From Pyronema omphalodes (lineage: Eukaryota > Ascomycota > Pezizomycetes > Pezizales > Pyronemataceae): 64,000 nucleotides of DNA. The notes under the pieces are model-generated. The model had not been told where the DNA came from and searched no databases. It worked only from the letters and a program-made list of their open reading frames with translations. The translations under genes and the position numbers were made by a program. Below, one piece after another: positions 45,201 through 58,549 of the stretch (position 1 is the stretch's first letter; the number at the start of each line of letters is the position of its first letter). The stretch is from NCBI GenBank assembly GCA_024516155.1, contig JAJJXM010000029.1:434001-498000 (forward strand), given 5' to 3'.

Positions 45201-47580
45201 ATAACCAAATCTGCATCCTGTCGAAGACCCCGTCGTAGCTGGGATGCTGGTTACTATTTGCTATTGCTATGTAGCAATGCTAGGAAACAGCTATACCGTG
45301 ATTTGTGATTGGGATGATTGGTCAAGGGCATCAGTTATTTTCTGTAAATTATTCTACCGTGATTGATGATTCGGTGTTGAAGATACCCGGTGCCGGATGT
45401 GCCGAGGAAGTGATGTAGCAACAGTTAGCTCGAAGGTACAAAGCTAAACTCAGTAATAACAGACGACCCAGAAGTTTGAATCGACGAATCGATAAACTAA
45501 AAAAACGAAGCTACCGTTTCACGTTTCATCCCTAAGAGCTTGTGAAGTGTGCAGGTCTCTATTTTTACGGCTGCATGAGCATGTGCGATAAATAAGGCTT
45601 GTCAAAGACCAAGACCCCGTCTGTCTGCTTCCTGGTCTGCGTCTACCGCGTTTTAACTCGCCATGTCTGCGTTGCTATGGTGCCCACTGCCTGCTATATA
45701 TGCGTGTCGTGGTATGTATGCTAGCTATATGCGACTAATTATGGTGCGCAGTACGCATATACGGCGGGAGGATTTTGAAACCACAATTTCATCTACTGCA
45801 CTCGTGAACATCTATCCATGGTGGCACATCTATCTGACCTTTTTGTTTGGTTTTGCTGTGGTACATGTTTGCATTAGGGATTTCTCAGCTATGAACGAAT
45901 TTAACCACGCCGCTTTACTTAGACTTGGACTTGGGGACTTGGATGTTGCATCCGTTCGTCCATGGTCGTTGGTCGTTGGTTCATCCTGTTACGCCTGCCG
46001 CTGTCAGAAGAAAGCTCAGCTGCAAGCGTCGCCAAGCGATATCTCATGACACTTGATCTACCAACCAAACGTCTTCCATGGATTCAACTTTGCCCCACCA
46101 AACCATCCACGCCTGAAAATAGATCCAAGATCTTCATCTCCTGTCAACTGGTTCTGTCGTTTACCAACTCATCTCAACTCGAGCTAGCTGGTATGTAGCT
46201 ACAGAGTAGTTACCCAAGAACCCCACTTATAAGCAACTAATAATGTTTGTTCAGCCGACGTAACCACAGCTGTACATACCTACAAATAATTTTAGAGCCG
46301 CAGGAGACCCTTAGGAGACGGATATCTCTCCGCCCCTAAATCTTTACACGATGAAAATCGTTTGGTTCCCTGTTCTGCTGAGTATTTAATCATTTCTTTG
46401 TGTTCGGTTGATAAACTTACCAACCAAAGATCCAAGATTACGATGAGGAAAACCATACGCTACGCAAGCAAGTTAATCCCTGTATTGGTTCACAAAAAAA
46501 TAATACACAGACTGCATTTGTCACTACGGAATTATTATATCCTTTGCATAAACCCGTCTAATCCTTAGTCAAGCGCACACCGCTGGATGCTAGAGATCCT
46601 CAAACGTAGCAACTTAGCAAGCTACTGTAATGAATTTGGCATGTATCTTTTAACCCCTGTGAATTCTGTATGCAAGGACTGGTGAACATGTTCAGGCGTA
46701 TACCTTCCATGTGTGATCTCATATAAAAGCTTCACGGATTACCCTTGTTTCCAATGGCAAGGCCTAAGAATCCATGACCAGGCCAAATGCGAGAGTATCC
46801 AAGCGGTGATTCCCAGCAAAAGAAAGAGGTATGACAAGGTTATTAACAAGGTTATTTACCAACCTGAAGCGAAGTAGAGCAGAAGCCTCAAAAGGTACCA
46901 TATCATAGTATAACTTTGTTAAGTCGACGTCGTCGGTAACCTGCTGGTATTCCATATACACCAACATAAACACCGCAAGATCATGTCAATAGTAACATCC
47001 AGTCTACAAATTATCAATACCAATACATACTGTGCGACACACCATATATATGGCTGGATCCCAGTTGAAAAACAAAATGCTCCCTATCTATCTATTTTAT
47101 AGTAGTCATGCTGGAAATTTCAACGGCTTTGCAGAAATATAGAGAAAGTATGACCTGCAGATCTTGCACGTCCATTTGTCTAGGCATCGTTACAGTACGA
47201 AAAGCCCCTCGTCACACACGTCGGTTTTTACACATCCGCTGTTCAAAAGCCATTAAATAGTATAAAGGTTTTTGGTAAATATCTATAATGAAAGACCATC
47301 TAAAGCTCCGAGATCACGAAAATACCGAAGATTATTATTATTAATCCTCCATCGGTTACCGGAAGCAGTACCTGGCGAAATAGGGAACAAACATCAACCG
47401 TAGATCTCCATATACTTCCCAATCACTATCAAGCCCGATAACCTTCCGATAAGATGGGGCAAAAAACTACAGTAGTACAGCATAGATTACCCTTATGCAT
47501 AATATCATTTGCCCACCGCCTTTTCTTTTCCACGTGAGGGGGGATATCAGATGGTATCATGGTTGATGATATGTGGGGGT

Positions 47581-47601
47581 GATCATGATCATGATCATGA
47601 T
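47581..47601 (+). repeat. (GATCAT)n
   Basis: Three and a half copies of a hexamer that is nearly its own complement. Confidence 0.9.
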
Positions 47602-49040
47602 TTCAGCACTCTATTATTTCTCGTTAACATAAAATGATATGCAAAACATGTAAAACACGATTTTTCTCCACGCGGGCAGCGGAAGCAACTACTAACTACG
47701 AACTACCAACCACCTGCAGGTGCACCCCAGGAGACAAGCCTTGAACTATATGGTGCTATGCTATGGTACTATGAGGCCATATCTCACTCTTCAGTAATAT
47801 TTTATACATATACAAAGCATATACATATATATATAGGGCAAAAAAAGAAGCACCAAACGAAAGCCCACGTTTTTTATTTATGTGATCAATATATTAGTAA
47901 CATAGGCCTAGCAAATCTGCAGGCTGCGGGTTTGAATAGCCTCCTCGCGAGAATCTCGCTACTGTGGTGCCATAGTTACCATTTTGATTTCTTTCGTCTG
48001 GGGAAAGCTAAGGATATCGATATTCTGACCAGTCCCAAGCAGACCAATATTATATTTCTTTGAGTCTATAACTAATTTGGAATAGTGGATCCTATACTAG
48101 TCGGGGTAGATATCTATAATTCTCCGAATATTCACCGGAATATCGGTGGCATGGTAATGATGGCGGTGGTGTCTACATAGGTACATAGCAGGGCTTTACA
48201 TCCGTTTTATTCCCTGTGCTTCCCTTTGGCCCCCTGTGGTCCCCTATGTTTTCCTGCGGTTCGTGTGACATGCTCGACAGGAGTGCGGGGCACAAGGATA
48301 GACTCCTGGTTAACTACGGTGGGTAAACATACATAACCAGACCATGATATGTAAACTGATCCCTCATCCTGGTTAGCCACCGCGTGTTGAAAAAAAGGGA
48401 TCTAAAGAGGAAGTACACAGTCGAGCGAATATTGCATTAGCGTTCTATCTTTGATATAGGCTGGTATTAGGTCGTAGATCATGAAGATTTAGTTCTGCAT
48501 GGGGTATTTTAAGAGAAAATTATATTATAACAGTCGTGTAGCACCTTATGGGATTCATATATACGTAAAGAAAATCACTCTACATACATATTGAGCATGC
48601 TATTTCCTTTAGCTCTAGCTAGCTAGCTCTAAGTTGCGAAGTGAATTTTCACAAGGAAAATGATCAAGAAATAGTAAATATCAGACTATTTATCTTGTGA
48701 GCTAGACATGTTTTAGCTAGTAAATAATGATGGGAAGAGATAAAGGAGAATATCAAATGATGAACAGGACAGCAATATATCAGGCTCAAAAGATCGGCCG
48801 CTTCCGTGGAATGATTTCTTATCCATGCAAGTCCATCCCGGAATTTGAACAAACCCTCATTCTCGTTCGGGCTGCTCCGTTTGTTTCTTATTTGCTCGTT
48901 GAGTTACAGAAAGAAGCTATATGTATAGACAAAATCTCGACCCAGCGCCATCGTATCATCCATCCGCGTGCAGTTTTTTTTTTTGCTCTCTTTACTCTGG
49001 CCTCGTGTGTGTCCTACCATATCTTTGATTGTGCTGTTCT

Positions 49041-49069
49041 ATGCTATGCTATGCTATGCTATGCTATGC
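49041..49069 (+). repeat. (ATGCT)n pentanucleotide array
   Basis: Almost six tandem copies. Confidence 0.95.
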
Positions 49070-51093
49070 ACAAGCTTCCTTCCCGAGCTTCCCGTATATC
49101 GAATCACTTTTTTTTTTACATACGTTCTTGTCGATCATCATCTTTAACTAGCAGTAGCTATCAATAATCGCGCGGCTACATTTGCGTCCCGTGCCGCAAT
49201 CTCCGAAAACAATCCAACGAGTGAAATATCGTGGACGTGTATAACACACAGTCTGCGCCTGAGCAATGTATAGTCTGAATTTTAATCAACGTGCGCATTG
49301 TAGGAATTCCGGTGCAAGAAGGTGGAAGAGATGACATGGGTTATGGGCACGATATTAGGTTTGTTTATTCAATTAGTAATTTGTCATTAGGACCTTCTCC
49401 TTCCTTCTCTTTCAGTCCACCATTTTACCACATCTTTCGTTTCTATCTCTCTGAACTTCCGTTTATTTTTAACTCGTCATTTTTATGATTACTCTGCGTT
49501 TGTTCATGATCAGTAAGGTTATTCGGCATCGGGAATTCACAGTCGTGAACCTTCAGCACCGACGGTCCGGAACGCACCACGCTAACGGCAGATCTGCACT
49601 TTGACAGTCACATCATTGCCACGCGAGGGAACTTGCCGAGAAAGCAAGCTCAGGGCTGGAATTTTAAGGGGTGATCTTTTGGACCGGAGGTAAGTATAAG
49701 GTTGGGAACCCGAGGTTCGAGACTGCGGTTCACCCGTCGATTATTGTGAGTCGGGGTAAGGTCGGACCGGAGGTGCACAAAAAAAAAAGATTAGCTATTG
49801 ATCTGAGATACAGAAAAGGTCCGTGAGTAGAGTCCAAGAGTAAATCATGAGTATCTAGAGTGGCCCACACTCTATCGATTCATAAAGCTTGCACCCCGCC
49901 AAGTCTCGTTGTGGCCTTTGTACTGCGTAATCTTTTGCCGTTGCTACATAATATGAAATGCTCAGTGCGCGGAAAATAACGTTCAATGTAAGTAAGCTTT
50001 GTCAACGAATTAATGATACCAATCTTTCAGAATCTTCGCCAAGGCTTCTGGTCAACTTCTGAAGCTTTGACGGCTACAGACTTCAACACAGAAGCCTTCG
50101 GCAGCCTCGATCCCCGGATTCTCCCCGTCAGTTCGTTGGGCATGTTTGAAATAGGGCGAGCCCTAACTAGTTTCTCTCTATTAAAGTGGCTTTAAAAGTG
50201 CCTTTGCCAAATAATTGCTTCTTCCTGCGAGTTGCCGCATGACCTAATAGTCTCATTTGATCGAGATTTTGATAAAAGCATGAATCGACATGATCTGAAG
50301 GTGATAAGAGAGATTTTTTTGACAGCGTGATACTCGTGGTACTCGATTCTCCGGTGCTAGTGGGTGTTGGAAACGGTAAATAACTTACGATTCTTACGCT
50401 GTGTATTTCTCAAAGCTACAGTCCTACAGTATTGCGGCTCAAGGACAGCTCTAGACATCTTGGCGAGTCACAGAAGTTGTTTGACAATTCGTGAAGGCTA
50501 TGCATACTGTGTTTCCTGGCTCCACCAGATGCGTTAAAATTTCGTAACATCAAATGCCGTAAAATAAAACCGAAGCCTTAGACACAAATACATCATCCGC
50601 CTTTGATAGCAAAAAGTGATGGTTTATGGAATTAGGTTCTCGGTACTTAGCTGCCGAGGTTCCTGACTGCGATCATGATCGTCAAGTCCTTCCTTGCCTT
50701 TGTTCTGCCTGGACTCCTACCTCTTCGGCTTGACCGGAGCAAGACAAAATTTCAACGCCTCTGCGCCTTGAGAACATGCACTTTTTTCTCGTCTTTCCGG
50801 AGGCCGAACGTTTAGGGGGAAAAGGGTAAAACCCTCAATATCTCTTCCCGTCGCTTCAGCTACTCTCTCCTATTTCCTTTGAGCTTCGGCATCTTTTTTC
50901 GATTTGACTAGAAGAGAGTGAGGTTGGCTGAACCACATACCACATCAAGGTGCCGCTTCCAGGAACACATCATCCGATTTTTTTTGTTGTGGCTGGCCGC
51001 TGAACCACAAAAAAAACGACGTCATTCGGACTTTCGTCGGCGCGAAAAATTTCCGTAACCTCGCCCTGATGAAACTCCGAAAGTTACCGCGCA

Positions 51094-51117
51094 ACCACCA
51101 CCACCACCACCACCACC
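51094..51117 (+). repeat. (CCA)n trinucleotide array
   Basis: About eight copies in a C/A-rich context. Confidence 0.9.
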
Positions 51118-53034
51118 CAAGGCAACGTTCGTCGCGAACCCGGAGTTTCGATCGATACGCTAAGGTTTTTGGTGGCGTATTTAGAGCCTTCCAAGCCCTG
51201 CAAAGAATGATGGATTATTGATCTACTATAGTGCTATGACAGTCGCAGCTAGCTGTGTTTGTTAACCCTGTAGGAATACTGGCGACTAAAGAACTGAAAC
51301 CTAACTTGTTTGTTTATCCTGAGTCCGGTTTAGGAGAACAAGACGGTGGGCAGAACTCCTGATTGAGAAACGGGGAGGGATTCTCTAGCGCCCTGAAGAG
51401 CGAATGCGGAAACTTCGACACGGGGTAAAATCACGCTAAAGCTGAGAAGAGCTGACATCGGGTCGAAGGGCTGATAGATTTGGACGCTAGAGGAGCAAGC
51501 TGGGAAAGCTAGGTTCAACTTTGTATGCATCTCCGGAACGGACCCGGACATAGGGAACTCATGTTTCATCACTCGGCTTCGGTAGTTGTTTGACTTTGAC
51601 AGGATCTCGGGGGGATTTTTGCTTACGGTCCGTCAGAAGCCGGGGCTCCGGGACTCCGGTTTGCTTCTCAGATTACGGCTAAGATGCACCTTGAAGCGAA
51701 GTACACTAGTTATGCATCAGCAATATACGAGTATTACAGCCGCTACATAACAGGCTTATTTGTGAAAATCTCTCCATATTGCAACCCTTTTTCACTGCAC
51801 TGGGCTGATGGATATTAAAAAGCGCATGCGGTATTACTCGTTTATTTTATTATTCAACCTCGTGGAAAATCCAAAAAAGGATCATTTTAAATCATTTTCG
51901 TCATTTCGTCATCTTGCCTCGACATCGCTGTTATCACTTCAACCGCCACCCCGGTATGCGCATCTGTCACCGATTATATTGAAACTGATCAGGCCTATCA
52001 TGACTTATCATGACTTATCATCATCATCTCTGAGACTTCCGGAAATCTCAAAATTTACGGACACAGGATTGGATCCTTGAAGACAACTTCTTAATCGTTA
52101 CCGAAACTCCCATTGGTTAATTCCAATTTATCAAAGGCGCTTGTAAACGAAATGTCTCGAATACTTCCGTTGATACATGATCTCGGCTAGGCATATTCGT
52201 TAAAAAGTGAATCACCGAGCTGTTTTGTCTCATCCGAGACAAAAAAAAGTCGTACGTAGGAAGGCAAAGTCATCAAATCAGCCTCAACATGAAACAGCAG
52301 GAATGAACCATCTTATCGTATCATATCGGTTAAACAAGATCGTAAAATTTGCCTGTACATCAGTACATCAGTACTTCGGAACATCTTTTGTACTTTTACA
52401 CTTTTTGACTGGGAATCTGGGAGTCTTCCGTGTTTTTGCCACCACCAACTTGTCGATAGGAAATGGGATGCATGAACCATCGCACCGCCATCGCTACTTC
52501 TCACTGATAATACGGCGGGATCTCCATGCAGGCTGAAATCAAAAGTACCGGTGGCAGCTATGATCAGTGATCTTTGGGCTTAGGCGTAGATGTTAGCTTC
52601 CGTCTGACAGGTACATACAATGAAGCCCAGGCAGCAGTAAAGGAAAGGTAAATTTAGTTACAGGGGTTAAAATCCATCAGGACATCAGTAAATTTCTTTC
52701 ACAGTCTTACATGATCCTGCCATGTGACTGCCATATTTTCACAATATTGGGATCGCACGTCAATGGGGATCGAAGATTTGAAGAAATAAGAATACCACAT
52801 TTCAATAGATTTCAATAGGCGTTAACCGCTAAATCCATATGCTCTCAAACAACCCTGTCAACAGATTTCAGCGTTAAGCATGAATCTATGTGCCTCTCCT
52901 CAACTACTATATCCAAGCCCTGTGGAACAATCTTTTGTAACTTTGTGCAGCCACCATGCATAGCTACCCATAATCCTTCCTTTAATCCGAACCTTTACCC
53001 AAGGTTTACTTAGTGACAGGATAAGAAAAACCTA

Positions 53035-53083
53035 GTTACTGTTACTGTTACTGTTACTGTTACTGTTACTTGTTACTTGTTAC
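53035..53083 (+). repeat. (GTTACT)n hexanucleotide array
   Basis: About six hexamers followed by two TGTTACT heptamers. Confidence 0.95.
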
Positions 53084-54582
53084 CTGCGTTTTTAATATAC
53101 TCGTGTATCACGTAGCTAGCTATGTTGTGTTCCTTAGTGTGTAAGATAATATGGATATATTGCTGGCCCATGGAATATGGGGAATGGATTGTGGAGTATG
53201 GGGAAAGAGGGGTGAATAGGGGAATGGGGGGTACGGGTTCAACTGACAGGTCCAGGAGCAGGGGTATCTATCTAACCGGTGATCAATACTGAGTTAAATA
53301 TCAAGAAAGCTTCTAGAACACAAACCTGACCACGGGTGGGGGGAAAACAAACATACTGATATATTGACATAGCACCAATACGACACCATGGTGAAAGATA
53401 CGCTTTGGAGTTTCTTTCGGATAATTCGAGATTCCGAGGTTTAGAAGGATTCACCGCGATAAGCGTGATTGTATTATCGATCATGGGGGTTAATATCAAG
53501 GTTGTCATTTATTTAATGAAAAATGGTAAGACTGGGGGGGTGACGGGTGATTACGAGTGAAATATCGCCTGAGGTTGGAATTTGGGGAGATTATATCGAA
53601 AGGTGACTTTTGGTGAGGGTGAGGGGTTCGCTCATCATCGTTTATCACTCGATACTGTTCCTCTTTGGCTTTTTTGGGTATCGGTTAACGTATGATATAG
53701 CATTACATCAGTTGGCATTTTTCAAGCTAATGTGTACTGTACATGCTCTGTCAACCATGGAAACAAGAAAAAAAATGTAAAAATTTAAAAATCTTATCCA
53801 CCCCCCCTCCAACCCATCCGGAGTGCCAGGTACATATACCTATATCGTTAGACTCTACATGACAGAATCACCTCCTCTCCACTTCTCCGTAAGCCCAATA
53901 TCTATCTCCCTTCACGTCCTCAAAACCCCGATTGCAGCAAAAAGCGGCTGCTGCCTAGACCCATTTTTTTACACCCAGTTTCCGCAGCACCTATGGGTAC
54001 CTACAAGCACGTATAATAAGTCTCTTCGGAGCAGGAAAGCGGGAATATGGGAAGTATATCTGCTAAACTACCTAACAAATATCATGGTTCAATTGAAGAG
54101 TGGTAATCAGGAGGTATCACTTAGGTCCGAATGAAAGAGAAATTGACAGATTGGGGGATTGAAGGATTTGTTAATTTACTTTTTATTTTATGAAGTACAT
54201 TTAACGAGTGTTTATAACTGAGTGGCCTAAGGCTGTTACAGAAAAAATTAAACATTAAAAATTATAACTAAACATCATGAGCATACAAAAGAAAGAAAAG
54301 AAAATCCAAAACTTTTTATGAGTTTGTCATTTATAACTTTTGGGAGTCGATTCCGGAGAGTTAAAATAACTCCGAGAGAAACAACCTTTTAAAGTCCAAC
54401 GCCGGTACTTTCCCCTAAACAAAAAAAAAAAAAAAACAAAAAAAAAACAAATATTATCTTCTCAAGCACAAAATGCCCAATAAGACAACTCCTATCCCAC
54501 CCCAACCTATGAGCTAAGCAACTCCGGAACTCCTCAACGCCCTAACTTCTGAAATCCCGAATTGCTACTCATTAGAATGGTT

Positions 54583-57500
54583 TTATTCAGTGCTAGAATA
54601 AATCGAAATTCCGTCATCAGAGTCAATATTCTCATCATGCGAACCTCCCGGCGTCGACCAGTTATCCTTGGTTAACGAGTCTAAAACGTCACAAGCCGCA
54701 CAAGTGCCCGGCGCTCCGGGTCTCAAATAAGGAGGGTATTCATCGGGAAACTCTGGGAAATCTTGAGAAGCCTCAAGATCCCCGTCCTCAGAAAAGCCGT
54801 CCATGGTATCATCGCTTCCCCAAGACGTCTGGCGTTTCCAGATTCTTTCTTCCACTTGCTCTCTAGGCTTATCAATCCTGTTGAACCGATCCAACTCAGA
54901 ATTCGTCAACAACCCCCCTTCTTCATCTCCAAACACCGGGACATTCCATTTATCATCACTATACCCCGCAGAAGCGTCTCCCAATCCATTGTTGTGAGAG
55001 ACATGATTATGCTTATGCTTAGGTTTATAAGGTCTACCCTGTGCCGCAGCTTGTCTCCGTGCCTGTTCCTGTGCTAGACGAATATCCTGCAAAGTCGGGG
55101 GGTTGATAGTAAGGTCCATACTATCATATCTCCCGGGGGAGGGTTTGTGCTTGCCATCACCGGGCCGTGGTTTGACATGGTGTACCTGAACTGTATGAGA
55201 ATCATCGTCTTCCGGCCATACAAAATTTTCCGCGGATGCTAGAAGATGTCCGTGACCTCCTTGGTCATGGACGATGCGTACTGGAACAAGGGGACCATCA
55301 ACATCACGCCAGGGTCGGACAAGTTTTCCAGTTTCATCATAGGGGTCATAATCATCGCCTAGATCATCCTCCATCGGGGCGGCAAGAGTTTGGGAATCAA
55401 TGGGGCCATAAGATCTGATACCCCAAGGCTCCTTGAGCTTTCCGTTTTCGTCGTAGGGATCATAGTCATCGGCGAGTTCGTCATCGCGAGGAGCTGGTTT
55501 TGGTGGAGACCAAATCTCGTCATCGCTCCAGGTTTCTTCGGCGTCACAAGTGGAAAAAGAGTCGGATTCGTAGGGGGAATCGGGGAGCTCGTCGTCGCTG
55601 GCGTGAGGCCGGGAGTGCATGGGATCGAAACTGTAGATGGAGGACTCGGAGGAGGGGACGGGAGACTCGGGTACGTAGTTCATCCAGGCGTCATGGGGAA
55701 GCCCAAGGGAATCCCTTGACCTTTCGCTACCGGAGGACTCGAAGCTGTAGATTGTGTTGCGGTCGAATGGAGCATCGTTGTCGGGGAGGGTGTCTGTGGG
55801 TTTCCATCTGTATTTGACGATGCTGGGAGCGGCGGTCGACTGTGGGGATTCGCTGGAGAGGCGGATAAAACCATCTGGAAGAGGCTTATCAGTGATATCA
55901 GGTATCATGTGAATTTTGTCGCCGTTTGAAAAGTATTCGTCGTCGATTTCAAGAATGGGGGGAGGAGCATCTGCCGGGAGACTATTATCTTCCACCGCGG
56001 TGGGAAGAGACTCTGTACTAATTTCATTCGACACAGGCTTATACAATTCACCGAGCTCAGTATCCTCTACCACATCCATAGGGGCATCTTCGAAAAAGAT
56101 TCCGGGGAGTACCGATGCATCAAAGCCATTTTCTACAGCGGTATGAAGAGACTGCTCGGCGAGATCGTTTGGGACGGCAGGTGCTGGAACAGTGAAATCG
56201 GTATTGTCCACCAATACCGGAAGGGATTCCTCGCCGCCAACGCTTTCAGTGGAAATCGAGAAATAAATGTCATTATCATCGTCCATGACCGGAAGAGGCT
56301 CCTCGATATTGTTAAGCACAGCGAGAGTGTCTTCATCAACAACATTAGGAAGAGCCTCCATGCTAACATCATTAAGTGCCGGATGCCACAATCCAGCCTC
56401 ATCACGTTTGCCGTAACTAAGAAAATCGTCATTTGACCAAGTTTCCCAATAATGACCAGCAGGGGGTACATCCCCCCAATCCGAATCCGAATCCTCCTCT
56501 TGCTCCTTTTCCTTTTCCTTCATAGATTGGATAATCGCCATCACGTCCTCCAAGGGCATCGGCGATTCCACCAACTTTAGTATCTCCGGATCACCAATCC
56601 ACTGCGGCATACCATCCTCACCCCATACCCAAAATACCTCTGGAGGTTCGTTATCATCCTCTCCCCAAACTGGATCCACCTCTGGGCCCACCGACCACCA
56701 AGGCGGACTCTGATCACTTTCATCATCACTATAATCACTATCCTGATCATCCGCATCAGGATCCTCACCGCCGATAAGACAATCGAAACATCCCCTCGCA
56801 TTCTCTTCATTCCTATTATACGCATCCGAATTTCCATCTTCATCATAACTCCACTGTCCAAACGTCATCGGATCTCCCTCGACAGAAGTGAGGTAACCGA
56901 AACGTACATTCTTGGGCTCAGCAAGGTGGCCGGCCATGGCATTAGCAATTCGGTTATGCACCGCTTCGGTAGTGGCATCGGATATCTCCTTGTCGTTACT
57001 AGGACCCGCAGCAGAGGAAAGCTGGTACGAGTTTTGGACCCAGGGCTTGAGCGCGGACTTGGAGGGGGGTGACGTTGAGGGTAGAGCGGTGACTTCGGGG
57101 AGAGGCGGAAGATCTGGCTCGGGTGCTGGAGTCTCGGGGATTGCAACTTCGGGCATCTCTGGTATTTCTGGAATCTCTGGAATCTGTGAAATCTCATCGG
57201 TAGCCTCATTTATCGATCCCTCTGCAATACCCAGTACCTGCTCTTCTATTACCGGAACTGGAACCTCAGGAACTGGAACCCCGGTATTATCAACACCTTC
57301 AAAATCAGTTCTCCAAAGTCCCTGAGCGCCCGAAAGCCACGACCACCCATTCCCCTTATTCTCCATCTCATCTTTAACCTTCTCTCCATCGAGGACCTCA
57401 GTGGAAGCCTGAGTAGAATCTCCCCGCCACCAGGATTTAACATTATCCCAAACCCCCGTAGCAGGAGCCTGAGAAACCACAACCGGTTCTTGAGGATCCA

Positions 57501-58549
57501 ACGCAGAAACCGTAGCAGAAGAGCCAAAAAGATTCTTGAACGAAGCCCAAAGACCATTGCTCTCGTTCACCTGTTCAGTCATAGGCATCATCTCCGGCTC
57601 TGGCGTGGTAATGATAGGATCAACATCAATAATAACCGGCTCAGAATCTCCATTACCTACCACGGTGTCATCACCCTTCCACCAGGAACGTGCAGAATCA
57701 TATGCTCCGCCAACAGCGGAAGTTAACCCACCAAAAGCTTCACTCCAGGTAGGGAACTCAACTGCATACCCGGCGTTCCAACCGCTGAGTCCGAAGTTAT
57801 CGGCTTGACGTTTGTGGATACGAGATGATGGGTATGAGTCCTGCTCTGTGGAAGAAAATGGAGGGGGAGGGGGGGCAGAGATGGAGATTTCGGGAATTCC
57901 ATCGATACTATCGAAATCCGATCCGGAATCAGAAGCGGAATCATAATCCGGTGCAACGGGGGGGCCTGAGTATGGAGGACGCTCTAAGTCTTCGTGCTGA
58001 GGGGGGAGGAGATTATCAGGAGTAAGAAGAGAAGATGAGCGGGTGTATGGGTCATGAGGCACGAAAGGAGGGGAGATGGGTGTCTCAGAAACAGGAATAG
58101 AGTGTACGTCATTGTGATTATAACCATGCTCATTAAGCGAGTTGAAGAAATCAATCCACTCAAGATCTTCGGGATAACCAGCAGGGATTATATTTTCATT
58201 GGGAAATATGTCTAGATACGGCGACAGGAGTGTTAGCACTTTTTACTTCCTACTTGCTACTTCCTACTTCCTCTCGCTTCTACAACAACATGAGGAATGG
58301 CAAGGAGTAGGGAGGACACTTACGAGGATTTGCGGCCTCTTCAAGAGGTGATATGCAGATGTGATCAATTCCTGGTGGCCATGTATGTATCCCCGATAAT
58401 ATATAGTCCCAGAGACTCTCTGAGACGGAACCATCGAGACCGGAAGCATCGTTATCATGGTGAACACAAGGCGGCCAGCACGGGGTGGGAGCCGCAAGTG
58501 TTGTCGCAACCCAGGTGGCTGCCAGGACAAGCGTCCCGCGGATATTCAT
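54583..58549 (-). CDS. Large secreted Kex2-type, Trp-motif acidic protein (left member of pair)
   Basis: Exon 1 (58549-58324) encodes a signal peptide (MNIRGTLVLAATWVATTLAA, then PTP). A 112-nt intron (GTAAGT...TGCTAACA...TATCTAG) joins in phase to exon 2 (58211-54583), giving 1284 residues. A segment of about 185 residues ends at one KR pair (HKRQAD, residues 209-210). A Trp module follows: FPTWSEAFGGLTSAV, SARSWWKGD (about 249-256) and TGVWDNVKSWWRGDS (about 327-340). The remaining 900 residues are acidic and repetitive: recurring ESLPxxVEDxxLP-type units and DDYDPYDENGKLKEPW / DDYDPYDETGKLVRPW twins. An isolated PEDLEWIDFFN near residue 89 resembles the repeat of the right-hand gene. Kex2 processing in the Golgi is inferred. 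Function unknown; likely secreted or wall-associated. Confidence 0.85.

Larger units (their letters stand above)
41114..54582. other. 13.5-kb gene-poor, microsatellite-rich region
   Basis: I found no multi-exon gene I can support. The first 1.5 kb (41114-42600) is GC-richer and probably holds the promoter and 5' leader of the transcription factor. The rest is mixed AT-rich DNA with several simple repeats (separate entries), a pyrimidine (CTCTATC) array near 43035-43080 and a 10-bp perfect inverted repeat at 44306-44347. Isolated frames such as 42771-42968 (plus), 45663-46049 (plus) and 46764-46973 (minus) have no domain, signal peptide or intron support. Small or intron-rich genes could have been missed. 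Confidence 0.5.

Noticed and set aside
45663..46049. 128-codon frame with hydrophobic segments
   Set aside because: Many possible starts, no recognisable motif, and it lies in gene-poor DNA. Not enough to call a gene.
55390..55719. Plus-strand frames opposite the left large secreted gene
   Set aside because: Shadow frames of a strongly biased minus-strand coding sequence whose signal peptide, splice site and repeats are clear.
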